Positions 37,723 through 48,079 are shown, counted from the stretch's first letter. The stretch: 64,000 bases of DNA from Streptomyces actinomycinicus (GCF_016741775.1 NZ_JAERRK010000002.1:372001-436000); one strand, 5' to 3'. The notes: generated by a model from the sequence alone, not told the origin. Numbers and translations: made by a program.

Positions 37723-38142
37723 TTACGCGGTCGGACCGCCGAAGATGTCGATACGGTCGCCCTCGGCGAGGGTCACGATCGCGCGCTTGCTGCCGGCACG
37801 CTGACCGAAACCGGTCTTGGTGCGCTTGCGCTTGCCCTGGCGGTTGATCGTGTTGACCCCGGTGACCTTGACGTCGAAGACCGCCTGGACGGCCTGCTTG
37901 ATCTGGGTCTTGTTGGCGTTCGGGTCGACGATGAACGTGTACTTGTTCTCGTCGAGGAGCGCGTAGCTCTTCTCGGAGACGACCGGCTTCAGCAGGACGT
38001 CACGGGGGTCCGTGTACGACTTGCTCAGCGGGGTCTCGACCGTGTTCTTGCCCTCGGTGGCGTGGCGACGCGCCTTGGCGACTCGCGCGGCCTTGGCGGC
38101 CTTGGCGGCCTTCGAGGCGATAGCGGGGTGACGGATGGCCAT
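37723..38142 (-). CDS. rplW: 50S ribosomal protein L23 (uL23)
   Basis: 139 residues. An N-terminal Ala/Lys extension of about 38 residues ([20 protein letters not shown]) precedes the core [21 protein letters not shown]23 forms the exit-site docking platform. The ATG overlaps the rplD stop by one base. Confidence 0.97.
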   Translation of the reverse strand: MAIRHPAIASKAAKAAKAARVAKARRHATEGKNTVETPLSKSYTDPRDVLLKPVVSEKSYALLDENKYTFIVDPNANKTQIKQAVQAVFDVKVTGVNTINRQGKRKRTKTGFGQRAGSKRAIVTLAEGDRIDIFGGPTA

Positions 38143-38807
38143 CAGACCTCGCTCCCTTCGGTGTCGTTAGTCCGCTCCGCAGAGGGGGCGCCGGCGACGA
38201 AGGACTCGAAAGCGGCCTGGGTGAAGACCACGTCGTCCGAGACGAGAACGTCGTACGTGTTCAGCTGGCCCGGCTCCAGGATGTGGACCTGGGGCAGGTT
38301 GCGGGCGGACAGCCACGCGGCCTCGTCGGAGCGGTCGACGATCAGGAGCAGGTTCTTGCGCTCGCTGATCTTGCCGAACAGGCTCTTGGCGGCCTTGGTG
38401 CTGGGGTTCTCGCCCTCGACCACGCCGGAGACGACGTGGATGCGGTTGTGACGCGCCCGGTCGGTGAGGGCACCGCGCAGGGCGGCGGCCTTCATCTTCT
38501 TGGGGGTGCGCTGCGAGTAGTCGCGCGGCACGGGACCGTGCACGACGCCACCACCGGCGAACTGCGGCGCGCGGGTCGAACCCTGACGGGCGCGACCGGT
38601 GCCCTTCTGGCGGTAAGGCTTCTTGCCACCACCACGGACTTCACCGCGGGTCTTGGTCTTGTGCGTGCCCTGACGGGCCGCGGCCAGCTGCGCGACGACG
38701 ACCTGGTGGATCAGCGGAACGCTGACCTTGGCGTCGAAGATCTCCGCGGGGAGCTCGACGGAACCGGCCTTCTCGCCCGCCGGCGAAAGGATGTCAACAG
38801 TGCTCAT
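38142..38807 (-). CDS. rplD: 50S ribosomal protein L4 (uL4)
   Basis: 221 residues: [40 protein letters not shown] and the loop toward the exit tunnel. 8 nt after rplC. In some bacteria L4 represses its own operon; no such site was identified here. Confidence 0.98.
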   Translation of the reverse strand: MSTVDILSPAGEKAGSVELPAEIFDAKVSVPLIHQVVVAQLAAARQGTHKTKTRGEVRGGGKKPYRQKGTGRARQGSTRAPQFAGGGVVHGPVPRDYSQRTPKKMKAAALRGALTDRARHNRIHVVSGVVEGENPSTKAAKSLFGKISERKNLLLIVDRSDEAAWLSARNLPQVHILEPGQLNTYDVLVSDDVVFTQAAFESFVAGAPSAERTNDTEGSEV

Positions 38808-38815
38808 CGGTTACC

Positions 38816-39460
38816 TCAGGCCCCCTTGGCCGCGGTGCGGACCAGGACGAGGCCGCCGTTCGGACCGGGAACCGCGCCCTTGATGAGCAGCAGACCCTTC
38901 TCCGCGTCAACGGCGTGGACGGTCAGGTTCTGGGTGGTGACCCGCTCGTTGCCCATGCGACCCGCCATGCGGAGGCCCTTGAACACACGGCCCGGGGTGG
39001 CGCAGCCACCGATGGAACCGGGAGAGCGGTGCTTGCGCTGGGTGCCGTGACCGGCGCCGAGGCCACCGAAGTTGTGGCGCTTCATGACACCGGCGAAGCC
39101 CTTGCCCTTGCTCTTGCCGGTGACGTCGACCTTCACGCCGGCCTCGAACACCTCAGCGGTGATCTCCTGGCCGAGCGTGTACTCGGAGGCGTCCGCGGTG
39201 CGGATCTCGACGAGGTGACGACGGGGGGTGACGTCGGCCTTGGCGAAGTGGCCCTTGAGGGGCTTGTTCACCTTGCGCGGGTCGATCTCGCCGAAGGCGA
39301 TCTGAACGGACTCGTAGCCGTCCACGTCATTCGTACGGACCTGGGTGACGACGTTCGGGCCGGCCTTGACGACGGTGACCGGAACAACACGGTTGTTCTC
39401 GTCCCACACCTGCGTCATGCCGAGCTTCTCGCCCAGGATGCCCTTGATCTGCTTAGCCAT
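38816..39460 (-). CDS. rplC: 50S ribosomal protein L3 (uL3)
   Basis: 214 residues from the ATG at 39460 ([20 protein letters not shown]); the 14-codon upstream extension overlaps the rpsJ end and is rejected. [20 protein letters not shown] is the loop near the catalytic centre. Confidence 0.98.
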   Translation of the reverse strand: MAKQIKGILGEKLGMTQVWDENNRVVPVTVVKAGPNVVTQVRTNDVDGYESVQIAFGEIDPRKVNKPLKGHFAKADVTPRRHLVEIRTADASEYTLGQEITAEVFEAGVKVDVTGKSKGKGFAGVMKRHNFGGLGAGHGTQRKHRSPGSIGGCATPGRVFKGLRMAGRMGNERVTTQNLTVHAVDAEKGLLLIKGAVPGPNGGLVLVRTAAKGA

Positions 39461-39476
39461 TCTCAGCCCACCAGCC

Positions 39477-39785
39477 TCAGAGCTTGATCTCGATGTCGAC
39501 ACCGGCCGGGAGGTCGAGTCGCATCAGAGAGTCAACGGTCTTGGGGGTCGGGTCGAGGATGTCGATCAGGCGCTTGTGCGTGCGCATCTCGAAGTGCTCG
39601 CGCGAGTCCTTGTACTTGTGCGGCGACTTGATGACGCAGTACACGTTCTTCTCAGTGGGCAGCGGCACCGGGCCCGCGACCGACGCACCAGTGCGGGTCA
39701 CCGTCTCGACGATCTTCTTCGCCGAGGAGTCGATGACCTCGTGGTCGTAGGCCTTGAGCCGGATGCGGATCTTCTGTCCCGCCAT
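39477..39785 (-). CDS. rpsJ: 30S ribosomal protein S10 (uS10)
   Basis: 102 residues: [20 protein letters not shown] and [20 protein letters not shown]; also the NusE antitermination factor. First gene of the long ribosomal-protein run, preceded by an untranslated leader of roughly 380 nt. Confidence 0.98.
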   Translation of the reverse strand: MAGQKIRIRLKAYDHEVIDSSAKKIVETVTRTGASVAGPVPLPTEKNVYCVIKSPHKYKDSREHFEMRTHKRLIDILDPTPKTVDSLMRLDLPAGVDIEIKL

Positions 39786-40249
39786 GGCTACTCAGTAGTC
39801 CTGTCTCTCTAACGCTCTGGAACCCGGTGGTTCCGTTCCCTTCGTTCTCCGACCCACGCGGTCGGGCGTGTCGCGCTCCCGCTGACATGGATGCCCCTTG
39901 TTCGAACATCCCTGCGGGGAATGCACACGGCCCTTCCGGAACCGCAAGCCGGGGGCGGAAGGCCCACCGGGCGCCTGGCCGGTGCCGCGCCCACACTTCC
40001 CGGAAGATTCCCGTACGTCCGCCCCAGTGCTGCCCGTGGGCAGTTAGGACGACGAGTACTGTGGGACTCGCTTCCGGTCCTCCCGGCGGGAGGCGCGCAG
40101 CATCAACACTCGACCGAGCAACTCCGACAGTCTGCCATATGGGGCAGGTCCTCCGCCAATCGAGCCGAAGAGATTACCCCGAAGGTGACGTAGCTCAAAC
40201 CGCCCCCACCCCGCACCCCGCCACCCCCACACCCAGCGCCACCGCCCCC
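39786..40249 (-). promoter_or_regulatory. rpsJ promoter region and long structured leader
   Basis: No gene here. A good promoter lies at the upstream end: TTGAGC (40198-40193), 16 nt, TAATCT (40176-40171). The leader then contains hairpins at 40079-40093 (CCTCCC/GGGAGG) and 39932-39962 (7-bp stem). Closest to rpsJ is CCGACC/GGTCGG at 39849-39865, which is shared with the rpsL leader together with downstream GTTCCAG and GTTAG boxes (39823-39817, 39813-39809). The layout suggests leader-based control of ribosomal protein synthesis. Confidence 0.65.
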
Positions 40250-40780
40250 TCAGGAGCACCCGAGAGTCCCGACAGCAGCAGGGAAGTAGGCCCGCATGAA
40301 CTTCTCGATGTCCCGACGCCGTCCGTGATCGACCGGATTGATCTGGGGCAGCCTCACCAGCAAAGTGAAGTGCTTGGCGCTCCTGGGTCCGCAGACCGTT
40401 GTCGACAGCGCTCCATCGTTGCCGATGTACGTCTTGTACTTGGATTCGATCCGTCGCGGTTCGGTCACATCCAGAAGCGATCTGCTCTGCATACGGCTCA
40501 CATCGGGCTCGTCCGAGGTCCAGTAGAAGTTCATTGACAGGACAGCCTTGCGGCCCGAAATGATGCTGCACGGAGCAGACGTCGCCTCGGCGCGGCTCAC
40601 GCGATTGAACTCGTGCAGGTGACGGGCGGGACCCACGATCCCACGGACTGCCTCGCCACTGACGCGCGTGCCGCAAATCGTCGCCGGAAGGCGCTGCTCG
40701 GCATCACCGCACGAAACTGCAGCGACCAACGACGAGGCGAGAAGGAACCCACTGAAGGCCGATCGAAGCGGCATCGTCAT
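40250..40780 (-). CDS. Putative lipoprotein of unknown function in the WXG cassette
   Basis: 176 residues. The N terminus is a signal peptide (MTMPLRSAFSGFLLASSLVA) ending at Cys24 in AVSC, an imperfect lipobox; four more cysteines could form two disulfides. No named domain is recognised. The ATG overlaps the stop of the upstream WxG-domain gene by 4 nt (ATGA), so the two are translated together. It may be a surface-anchored partner or immunity-type protein for the WxG protein, but that is inference. Third-position GC looks somewhat lower than in neighbouring genes. Confidence 0.6.
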   Translation of the reverse strand: MTMPLRSAFSGFLLASSLVAAVSCGDAEQRLPATICGTRVSGEAVRGIVGPARHLHEFNRVSRAEATSAPCSIISGRKAVLSMNFYWTSDEPDVSRMQSRSLLDVTEPRRIESKYKTYIGNDGALSTTVCGPRSAKHFTLLVRLPQINPVDHGRRRDIEKFMRAYFPAAVGTLGCS

Positions 40781-42807
40781 TCGGCTTCCTCCCCGGAGAC
40801 GCCCCTTGCGTGACTCATGCCGCTCTGAGCCGACCGATTGATGAACTCCTGGGTTTCATAGAGATCTCCTCCGCGCCCGCGAACCTTGCCCCACTCACCG
40901 GCCAGGGCCATCAACTGGCCGTTCCTCGCCTTGTACGCCTCGGCATTGTCCTGCGCCTGCTTGTCATCGATCCGCTTCTGCTCGTCCTCCAGCCACTTGT
41001 CCGTGACGTAGTCGAACCCCTCCTGGACGTCCTCACCCGCCACCGGAATGAGGCTGATCGCCTTGTCGAAGAGTGGCTTCGCTTCGAATTCCGCCGTCTT
41101 GGGGGCGCCCTGCGCCTGCACACGTGCCTCCTCCAGGAAGCCGACCGTGCGGCCGGCGCGGAGCAGGGACTCGTTCGAGGACGAGTGGTCGCGGTGGATC
41201 CCGGAGACCAAGGCCTGATTGAGGCCCCCGTTCAGGGTTCCGTACGCGTCCTCGTCCCTGGAGATCTGCTTCGTCGCCTCGAAGAGCTGGTCCTGGGGCA
41301 GCGGGGAGTGGGCGATGTCGATCTCGCTCATGGACGCGTGGACGGTGGCGCCGTGGTTGACGAGGATGTTGGCCATCGGCTCCCGCAACGACGCCGGAAA
41401 GTCGTCGCCCTGCGCCGCCAGATGCCGCAGGGCCGACCGGAGGACCGCTTGGTTCTGCGCACCGTGCGCAACATAGTGGGCCTGGGTGCCGGACGGGTCG
41501 ATCCCGGTCGCCGCCGCCTGCAGCGCCGCCCCGAACCCCGCCCGGTCGTCCGCGTCGGGTCCCGCGGTGTACCGGGGCGCCTTCGGCCCGTCCTGCTCGT
41601 GCAGGGTGACGTTCCAGTCCCTCTCCGTCATCAGGTACCGCATGTGCGCGTCCGAGGAGAGATAGTGCGCCGCCGCCCCCGGGTCGCGGCTCATGAGGCC
41701 CAGCGCGCCGTCGACCGGGTCGTTGGCGAACCATCCGTCGCGCCGGCCGGCGTACCCGCCCTTCGTCTGCCAGATCCCGGGATGCCGTTGCTCCGCCGCG
41801 ATCATGTCGTCGGTAAGGTCCTCCAGCATCGCCGGCGCATACCCGTGTCCCGCCCGCATCAGGGTGACCAGCGACTGGTAGCCCACCGCCCGGTCCAGCC
41901 GCTCCCCCTGCGCGGCCGTGGTGTACCGCTCGACACCCGCGTCGCGCATCCCCGCCCGCCACTGCCGGTACCAGTCCGAGTCCGTGTGCCGGGTCGCCGT
42001 GGCCAGCGTGTCCGCCAGGCCTGACTCGATCACCGCGTATGACCGCAGGCCGGGTCCGGTCTGCCCGTCCCGCGGGTGGAGGAGGTCGTTCAGCCGGTTC
42101 GTGAGCCTGAGGGTGCCCTCCGGGCCGAGGTCGTCGAGCAGGGTGCGCGAGAAGGCCTCGTCGTCGGCGTTGTCACGGAACGCCCTCTCCAGTTCGGCGA
42201 GTTGCTTCGCTGACAGGTGACCGCCCCGGCCCAGTTTCTCCAGGGCCCGTTCCGCGGCCACCGCCTCGTACTTCTCGACGTCCCCCAGTGCCCTGCCGTT
42301 GAAGCCCCGGCCCCCGGACAGCGGATCGGAGTCGACGGCCACGGCCGACAGCGCGATCCTCACCCCGTCGTCCGCGTCCGTGACGTCCCGGACCGCTTTG
42401 TCGATCCGGTTCTGCCAGTCCTGCGCGGCGTGCTCACCGTCGGGCTTCCCGGCCGACACCACACCGCGGTCCGACACCTTCATCCCGGCCGCCAGTGCCT
42501 CGTGCCGCACAGCTTTCAGCCGGCCCCGCAGCTCCACGTACTGGGCGTGTGCGTCCCGCAGCAGCGAGGCGATCGCCTTCGCCTCCGTCTGCGCGGAGCC
42601 GAACTCCTTCAGCGTGACCGCGAACCGCCCGTGCGCCGCCTCCGCGCTCATCCCCGCCCAGGCGATGGGGAGGGCCGAGACGTCGTGGACGTCACGCCGG
42701 TACGCCTTCTCCTGCCGGGCGAACTCCCCCGCCATGCCGTCCCAGCGCTCCGCCGCGGTGGTGAGCGCGCCGAGGTCGGCGGTCATGATCTCGTGGTACG
42801 TCGGCAT
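40777..42807 (-). CDS. Large WXG100-like-domain protein (putative type VII secretion substrate)
   Basis: 676 residues. The N-terminal ~105 residues are helical with W50-A-G52 at the expected helix-turn (LPIAWAGMSAEAAHGRF), the fold of WXG100/LXG secretion domains. The rest is a long, mainly helical region without recognised catalytic motif, ending in a polar tail (NRSAQSGMSHARGVSGEEAE). Similar large WxG-domain proteins are frequent in Streptomyces and have no known activity. It is 14 nt downstream of the small WXG100 gene and 4 nt overlapped with the lipoprotein gene, giving a three-gene cassette. Confidence 0.7.
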   Translation of the reverse strand: MPTYHEIMTADLGALTTAAERWDGMAGEFARQEKAYRRDVHDVSALPIAWAGMSAEAAHGRFAVTLKEFGSAQTEAKAIASLLRDAHAQYVELRGRLKAVRHEALAAGMKVSDRGVVSAGKPDGEHAAQDWQNRIDKAVRDVTDADDGVRIALSAVAVDSDPLSGGRGFNGRALGDVEKYEAVAAERALEKLGRGGHLSAKQLAELERAFRDNADDEAFSRTLLDDLGPEGTLRLTNRLNDLLHPRDGQTGPGLRSYAVIESGLADTLATATRHTDSDWYRQWRAGMRDAGVERYTTAAQGERLDRAVGYQSLVTLMRAGHGYAPAMLEDLTDDMIAAEQRHPGIWQTKGGYAGRRDGWFANDPVDGALGLMSRDPGAAAHYLSSDAHMRYLMTERDWNVTLHEQDGPKAPRYTAGPDADDRAGFGAALQAAATGIDPSGTQAHYVAHGAQNQAVLRSALRHLAAQGDDFPASLREPMANILVNHGATVHASMSEIDIAHSPLPQDQLFEATKQISRDEDAYGTLNGGLNQALVSGIHRDHSSSNESLLRAGRTVGFLEEARVQAQGAPKTAEFEAKPLFDKAISLIPVAGEDVQEGFDYVTDKWLEDEQKRIDDKQAQDNAEAYKARNGQLMALAGEWGKVRGRGGDLYETQEFINRSAQSGMSHARGVSGEEAE

Positions 42808-42821
42808 GTCCGGGCCGCCCC

Positions 42822-43184
42822 TCAGTACCGGTCCAGGGCGGACAGCTTCCGCAGGGCGGCGCCGGTACCGGTGTCCGTGCCGGTCAGGACGGTGTTCGCG
42901 GCGCGCAGCGCGTCCTTCTCGGCGCCCAGTCGGTCCAGGAGGTTCTTGACCTGGCCGGACCAGGTCTCATGGGCCGTGCGCAGCGCCCCGGCAGCGGCCC
43001 AGCCGTCCCCGTCCCGGGCGCCGAAGGCCTTCACGGCGGCACCGGTCTGGTCGTCCGCCCACGCGCCGGCCCTGCGGGTGCCCGGTTCGATACGGGCCTC
43101 CAGCGCCGCGGCCGCCGCTCGCTTGCGTTCCGGGGTGGACACCAGATTCCTCGGCCCGTGGCCGCCCGTCATGCCGCTGCCCAT
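42822..43184 (-). CDS. Small WXG100/ESAT-6-like protein
   Basis: 120 residues. Start: the ATG of MGSGMTGGHG, placed by a GAGGAG five nt upstream; the longer frame upstream reads through repeats and is rejected. Helical, with a W75-S-G77 motif (AHETWSGQVKNLLDRLGAEK) between two helices, as in WXG100 proteins. A likely partner or chaperone-like heterodimer for the next WxG-domain protein in type VII secretion. No secretion ATPase is encoded nearby. Confidence 0.65.
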   Translation of the reverse strand: MGSGMTGGHGPRNLVSTPERKRAAAAALEARIEPGTRRAGAWADDQTGAAVKAFGARDGDGWAAAGALRTAHETWSGQVKNLLDRLGAEKDALRAANTVLTGTDTGTGAALRKLSALDRY

Positions 43185-43299
43185 CACCGCTCCTCGCCGT
43201 ACCGCTATCTCCGACGGAACTTCAACCGGGTGCGGCCGATCTTCGTCACGGTGTGTTCGCGGTCGTCGCGTTGACGCCCGGGCTCGGGGTCCGGTGGGG

Positions 43300-43395
43300 G
43301 AGAAGCCTTTCGAGAAGCCTGAGAGGCCTTGAGAAGCCTTGAGAAGTCGAAGTCTCCCCGGGTCCCGGAAAAGAAGTCTCCCCGACACCCGGAAA
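43300..43395. repeat. Short degenerate direct repeats between the WXG cassette and tuf
   Basis: GAGAAGCCTT-type decamers occur four to five times in tandem (43300-43349). They are followed by two 22-nt copies beginning AAGTCTCCCCG (43350-43371 and 43374-43395) with three differences. Non-coding; they may mark past slippage or recombination at this junction. Confidence 0.6.
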
Positions 43396-43402
43396 CACGG
43401 AA

Positions 43403-43434
43403 GAGGCCCGTACGACCGAAGTCGTACGGGCCTC
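43403..43434 (-). terminator. tuf terminator
   Basis: A perfect 14-bp stem, arms GAGGCCCGTACGAC (43403-43416) and complement (43421-43434) with a CGAA tetraloop, 37 nt after the tuf stop. It should end the rpsL-rpsG-fusA-tuf transcript. Confidence 0.85.
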
Positions 43435-43471
43435 CTCTCAGGTCAGGTGATGACCTTCAAGCAAGCGGAAC

Positions 43472-44665
43472 TTACTTGACGATCTTGGTGACCTGGCCGG
43501 CGCCCACGGTACGGCCACCCTCACGGATGGCGAACTTCAGGCCCTCTTCCATGGCGACGGGCTGGATGAGCGCAACGGTCATCTCGGTGTTGTCGCCCGG
43601 CATGACCATCTCGGTGCCCTCGGGGAGGGTCACGACGCCGGTCACGTCCGTGGTACGGAAGTAGAACTGCGGACGGTAGTTGTTGAAGAACGGCGTGTGG
43701 CGGCCGCCCTCGTCCTTCGAGAGGATGTAGGCCTGGGCCTCGAAGTCGGTGTGCGGGGTCACCGTGTTCGGCTTGATGATGACCTGGCCGCGCTCGACGT
43801 CCTCGCGCTTGATACCGCGGAGAAGCAGACCGACGTTCTCACCGGCCTGGCCCTCGTCCAGCAGCTTACGGAACATCTCGATGCCCGTAACCGTGGTCTT
43901 GGTCTTCTCTTCCTTGATGCCGATGATCTCGACTTCTTCGTTCACCTTGAGCAGACCACGCTCGATACGGCCGGTGACGACGGTGCCACGACCGGTGATG
44001 GTGAAGACGTCCTCGATCGGCATGAGGAACGGCTTGTCGACCTCGCGCTCCGGCTGCGGGATGGCCTCGTCGACAGCGCTCATCAGGCTGAGGACGGAGT
44101 CCACCCACTCCTTCTCGCCCTCGAGGGCCTTCAGGGCGGAGACCTTGACGACCGGAACGTCGTCGCCCGGGAACTCGTACTCGGAGAGGAGCTCACGGAC
44201 CTCGAGCTCGACGAGCTCCAGGATCTCCTCGTCGTCCACCATGTCGGCCTTGTTCAGGGCGACGACGATGTACGGAACGCCGACCTGGCGGGCCAGGAGC
44301 ACGTGCTCCTTGGTCTGCGGCATCGGGCCGTCGGTGGCGGCGACCACCAGGATCGCGCCGTCCATCTGCGCGGCACCGGTGATCATGTTCTTGATGTAGT
44401 CCGCGTGACCCGGGCAGTCGACGTGGGCGTAGTGACGCGCCTCGGTCTGGTACTCGACGTGCGCGATGGAGATGGTGATACCGCGCTGACGCTCCTCAGG
44501 AGCCTTGTCGATGTTGTCGAACGGGGTGGCCTCGTTCAGGTCCGGGTACGCGTCGTGCAGCACCTTGGTAATGGCGGCCGTGAGGGTCGTCTTACCGTGG
44601 TCGATGTGACCGATGGTGCCGATGTTGACGTGCGGCTTAGTCCGCTCGAACTTCGCCTTCGCCAC
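43472..44665 (-). CDS. tuf: Elongation factor Tu
   Basis: 397 residues, the GTPase that delivers aminoacyl-tRNA. G1 GHIDHGKT, G3 [21 protein letters not shown]4 NKADMVDD; domains 2 and 3 complete to [10 protein letters not shown]. This position after fusA corresponds to tuf1 of streptomycetes. SD AGGAGG-like (aggaggacccc). The 170-nt gap to fusA contains a hairpin and possible internal promoter. Confidence 0.98.
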   Translation of the reverse strand: MAKAKFERTKPHVNIGTIGHIDHGKTTLTAAITKVLHDAYPDLNEATPFDNIDKAPEERQRGITISIAHVEYQTEARHYAHVDCPGHADYIKNMITGAAQMDGAILVVAATDGPMPQTKEHVLLARQVGVPYIVVALNKADMVDDEEILELVELEVRELLSEYEFPGDDVPVVKVSALKALEGEKEWVDSVLSLMSAVDEAIPQPEREVDKPFLMPIEDVFTITGRGTVVTGRIERGLLKVNEEVEIIGIKEEKTKTTVTGIEMFRKLLDEGQAGENVGLLLRGIKREDVERGQVIIKPNTVTPHTDFEAQAYILSKDEGGRHTPFFNNYRPQFYFRTTDVTGVVTLPEGTEMVMPGDNTEMTVALIQPVAMEEGLKFAIREGGRTVGAGQVTKIVK

Positions 44666-44744
44666 TGGGGTCCTCCTGTGGAGTGGTTCTGTACGCCTTA
44701 CTTCATCGGCGCCAGGTGATCTTTGCTGTTAAAGCCCGGAACCG

Positions 44745-44796
44745 GGGGCAAACAACCGTGTTTGCGGGTGTTTGCCCCACGAGGCTCCGGAGTCAA
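44745..44796 (-). promoter_or_regulatory. Hairpin and possible internal tuf promoter
   Basis: In the fusA-tuf gap TTGACT (44796-44791) resembles a -35. The -10 about 17-18 nt on is poor (AAACAC or AACACC). It overlaps the 3' arm of a 10-bp stem, GGGGCAAACA (44745-44754) with complement (44769-44778). Internal tuf promoters in this gap are known from streptomycetes; whether this is one is inference. A 14-nt repeat CGCGGTGCGTTA-AA (44813, 44827) overlaps the fusA stop. Confidence 0.4.
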
Positions 44797-44835
44797 GCCT
44801 AAGGCGTTGAATCGCGGTGCGTTAAACGCGGTGCG

Positions 44836-46962
44836 TTACTCGCCCTTGGCCTTCGCGATGATCTCCTCGGCGACGTTCCGCGGAACCTCGGCGTAGGAGT
44901 CGAACTGCATGGAGTAGCTGGCGCGGCCGGACGTCTTGCTACGCAGGTCGCCGACGTAACCGAACATCTCCGAGAGGGGCACGAGGCCCTTCACGACGCG
45001 GGCACCGGCCCGCTCCTCCATGGCCTGGATCTGGCCACGGCGGGAGTTGATGTCGCCGATGACCTCACCCATGTAGTCCTCGGGCGTGGTGACCTCGACG
45101 GCCATCATCGGCTCGAGCAGCACGGGGCTGGCCTTGCGCGCGGCCTCCTTGAAGGCCTGCGAACCGGCGATCTTGAAGGCCAGCTCGGAGGAGTCGACCT
45201 CGTGGTAGGCACCGTCGTGCAGGATCACGCGGACACCGGTCATCTCGTAACCGGCGAGGATGCCGAACTGCATGGCCTCCTGCGCACCGGCGTCGACCGA
45301 AGGGATGTACTCCTTCGGGATACGACCACCGGTCACCTTGTTCACGAACTCGTACGAGGTGTCGCCACCCTCGAGCGGCTCGATGCCGATCTGCACCTTC
45401 GCGAACTGACCGGTACCACCGGTCTGCTTCTTGTGGGTGTAGTCGACGCGCTCGACGGCCTTGCGGATCGTCTCGCGGTAGGCCACCTGCGGCTTGCCGA
45501 CGTTGGCCTCGACCTTGAACTCACGGCGCATACGGTCGACCAGCACCTCGAGGTGCAGCTCGCCCATGCCGCCGATGATGGTCTGGCCGGTCTCCTCGTC
45601 CGAGTGGACCTGGAAGGACGGGTCCTCCTCGGCCAGGCGCTGGATCGCGACGCCCAGCTTCTCCTGGTCACCCTTCGACTTGGGCTCGATGGCGACCTGG
45701 ATGACCGGCGCCGGGAAGTCCATGGACTCCAGGATGACCGGGTTCTTGTCGTCGGACAGCGTCTCACCGGTGGTGGTCTGCTTCAGGCCCATGACGGCGA
45801 CGATGTCGCCGGCGCCCACCGAGTCGATCTCCTCACGCTTGTTGGCGTGCATGCGGTAGATCTTGCCGATGCGCTCCTTCTTGCCCTTGACGGAGTTCAG
45901 CACCGAAGAGCCGGACTCCAGGCGGCCCGAGTAAACCCGGACGAAGGTGAGCTTGCCGAGGTGCGGGTCGCTCATGATCTTGAACGCCAGCGCGGACAGC
46001 GGCTCGTCGTCGGACGGCTTGCGCTTGATGACGACCTCGGCGTCCTTGACGTCGTGGCCCTCGATGGCCTCGATGTCGACCGGGGACGGCAGGTAGCGCA
46101 CGACCGCGTCGAGCAGGGGCTGGACGCCCTTGTTCTTGAACGCGGTACCGCAGAACACCGGGGTCACGGTGGTGCCGGTGCCCTTGCCGGACGCGATGGT
46201 GATGCGACGGATCGCGGCGTACAGCTGCTCCTCGGAAGGCTCCTCGCCCTCCAGGTACAGCTCCATGATCTCTTCGTCGTTCTCGGCCACGGCCTCGAGC
46301 AGCTTGCCGCGGTACTCCTCGGCAGCCTCGGTGTGGGTGTCCGGGATGTCGACGACGTCGTACATCTCGCCCTTGGTCGCCTCGGCGGACCACACGAGCG
46401 CCTTCATGCGGACCAGGTCCACGACGCCCTTGAAGTCGGCCTCGGCGCCGATCGGGAGCTGCATGACGATCGGCTGAGCGCCCAGGCGGTCAGTGATCAT
46501 GTCGACGCAGCGGTGGAACTCGGCACCGGTCCGGTCGAGCTTGTTGACGAAGCAGATACGCGGAACGCCGTAGCGGTCCGCCTGACGCCACACGGTCTCG
46601 GACTGCGGCTCAACGCCGGCGACGCCGTCGAACACCGTCACGGCACCGTCGAGCACGCGCAGGGAGCGCTCCACCTCGACGGTGAAGTCGACGTGACCCG
46701 GGGTGTCGATGATGTTGATGGTGTGGTCGACGTCTTCCAGCGGCCAGTGGCAGGTGGTGGCAGCAGAGGTGATCGTGATGCCACGCTCCTGCTCCTGCTC
46801 CATCCAGTCCATGGTGGCAGCGCCGTCGTGGACCTCACCGATCTTGTAAGACACACCGGTGTAGAACAGGATCCGCTCGGTGGTGGTCGTCTTGCCCGCG
46901 TCGATGTGGGCCATGATGCCGATGTTGCGCACCTTGGCCAGGTCAAGCGAAGTGGTAGCCAT
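44836..46962 (-). CDS. fusA: Elongation factor G
   Basis: 708 residues. G1 [10 protein letters not shown]2 RGITI, G3 DTPGHVDF, G4 NKLDRTGAE, then domains II-V ending [20 protein letters not shown]. It drives translocation and ribosome recycling. It lies 39 nt after rpsG in the str operon. Confidence 0.98.
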   Translation of the reverse strand: MATTSLDLAKVRNIGIMAHIDAGKTTTTERILFYTGVSYKIGEVHDGAATMDWMEQEQERGITITSAATTCHWPLEDVDHTINIIDTPGHVDFTVEVERSLRVLDGAVTVFDGVAGVEPQSETVWRQADRYGVPRICFVNKLDRTGAEFHRCVDMITDRLGAQPIVMQLPIGAEADFKGVVDLVRMKALVWSAEATKGEMYDVVDIPDTHTEAAEEYRGKLLEAVAENDEEIMELYLEGEEPSEEQLYAAIRRITIASGKGTGTTVTPVFCGTAFKNKGVQPLLDAVVRYLPSPVDIEAIEGHDVKDAEVVIKRKPSDDEPLSALAFKIMSDPHLGKLTFVRVYSGRLESGSSVLNSVKGKKERIGKIYRMHANKREEIDSVGAGDIVAVMGLKQTTTGETLSDDKNPVILESMDFPAPVIQVAIEPKSKGDQEKLGVAIQRLAEEDPSFQVHSDEETGQTIIGGMGELHLEVLVDRMRREFKVEANVGKPQVAYRETIRKAVERVDYTHKKQTGGTGQFAKVQIGIEPLEGGDTSYEFVNKVTGGRIPKEYIPSVDAGAQEAMQFGILAGYEMTGVRVILHDGAYHEVDSSELAFKIAGSQAFKEAARKASPVLLEPMMAVEVTTPEDYMGEVIGDINSRRGQIQAMEERAGARVVKGLVPLSEMFGYVGDLRSKTSGRASYSMQFDSYAEVPRNVAEEIIAKAKGE

Positions 46963-47001
46963 AAGGCTTCAGTCTTCTCTCGGTCTCGATGTGGACTGCG
47001 A

Positions 47002-47472
47002 CTACCAGCGGTAGTGCGCGAAGGCCTTGTTGGACTCGGCCATCTTGTGCGTGTCCTCGCGCTTCTTCACAGCGGCACCCAGGCCGTTGCTGGCGTCGAG
47101 GAGCTCGTTCAGCAGACGCTCGGTCATGGTCTTCTCGCGACGGGCGCGGGAGTAACCGACGAGCCAGCGCAGCGCCAGGGTGTTGGCACGGCCGGGCTTG
47201 ACCTCGACCGGGACCTGGTAGGTAGCGCCACCGACACGGCGGGACTTGACCTCGATGGTCGGCTTGATGTTCTCGAGAGCGCGCTTCAGCGTGATGACCG
47301 GGTCGTTGCCGGTCTTGTCGCGCAGGCCCTCCATGGCGCCGTAGACGATGCGCTCGGCGGTGGAGCGCTTGCCGTTCAGCAGCACCTTGTTGATCAGGGA
47401 GGTCACCAGAGGAGAGCCGTAGACCGGGTCGATGATGACCGGGCGCTTCGGGGCGGGGCCCTTACGAGGCAT
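47002..47472 (-). CDS. rpsG: 30S ribosomal protein S7 (uS7)
   Basis: 156 residues: [35 protein letters not shown] and [15 protein letters not shown]. Two nt after rpsL. Confidence 0.98.
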   Translation of the reverse strand: MPRKGPAPKRPVIIDPVYGSPLVTSLINKVLLNGKRSTAERIVYGAMEGLRDKTGNDPVITLKRALENIKPTIEVKSRRVGGATYQVPVEVKPGRANTLALRWLVGYSRARREKTMTERLLNELLDASNGLGAAVKKREDTHKMAESNKAFAHYRW

Positions 47473-47474
47473 TC

Positions 47475-47846
47475 TTACTTCTCCTTCTTGGCGCCGTAAC
47501 GGCTGCGAGCCTGCTTGCGGTTCTTGACACCCTGGGTGTCGAGGGAACCGCGGATGATCTTGTAGCGAACACCCGGCAGGTCCTTCACACGGCCGCCGCG
47601 CACGAGCACGATGGAGTGCTCCTGCAGGTTGTGTCCCTCACCCGGAATGTAAGCGGTGACCTCGATGCCGCTGGTCAGACGCACACGCGCGACCTTGCGG
47701 AGGGCCGAGTTCGGCTTCTTCGGGGTGGTCGTGAACACACGCGTGCAGACGCCACGACGCTGAGGGGAACCCTCGAGTGCGGGCGTCTTGTTCTTCTCGA
47801 CCTTGTCCTGCCGGCCCTTGCGGACCAGCTGCTGGATCGTAGGCAC
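47475..47846 (-). CDS. rpsL: 30S ribosomal protein S12 (uS12)
   Basis: 123 residues from the GTG at 47846 ([20 protein letters not shown]), with GGAGA upstream; the long upstream frame is leader. K43 and K88, the classic streptomycin-resistance positions, are wild type ([18 protein letters not shown]). First gene of the str operon. Confidence 0.98.
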   Translation of the reverse strand: MPTIQQLVRKGRQDKVEKNKTPALEGSPQRRGVCTRVFTTTPKKPNSALRKVARVRLTSGIEVTAYIPGEGHNLQEHSIVLVRGGRVKDLPGVRYKIIRGSLDTQGVKNRKQARSRYGAKKEK

Positions 47847-47880
47847 TACTTCTCCGGTTTCTGTGTGCCGATGAGTACAG

Positions 47881-48069
47881 CTAACCTGGAACGTCGCCGA
47901 CCCACGCGGTCGGGTGTGTCGAATCCGCCGGGCTTCCGCCGCGAGGCGAGAAGGGCGCAGATTACGGTGGCCGTTCACGGCTCGCCATGCGGTTTGAAGG
48001 CACGCACAGGAGCCAGGGCACACCCCAGGCACAAGGTCTGAGCGTACCTACCTCACGGACTTCGGTCAA
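47881..48069 (-). promoter_or_regulatory. rpsL promoter and leader with shared hairpin
   Basis: TTGACC (48069-48064), 17 nt, TACGCT (48046-48041) is a strong sigma-HrdB-like promoter. It gives a leader of about 190 nt. The leader contains the CCGACC/GGTCGG hairpin (47897-47913) followed by GTTCCAG (47892-47886) and GTTAG (47885-47881). The same three boxes, in the same order, occur in the rpsJ leader. Confidence 0.75.
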
Positions 48070-48079
48070 AACAAATGGA

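Noticed and set aside
43185..43388. 68-residue N-terminal extension of the small WXG protein
   Set aside because: It translates the degenerate repeats and has no ribosome site, whereas GAGGAG precedes the ATG at 43184.
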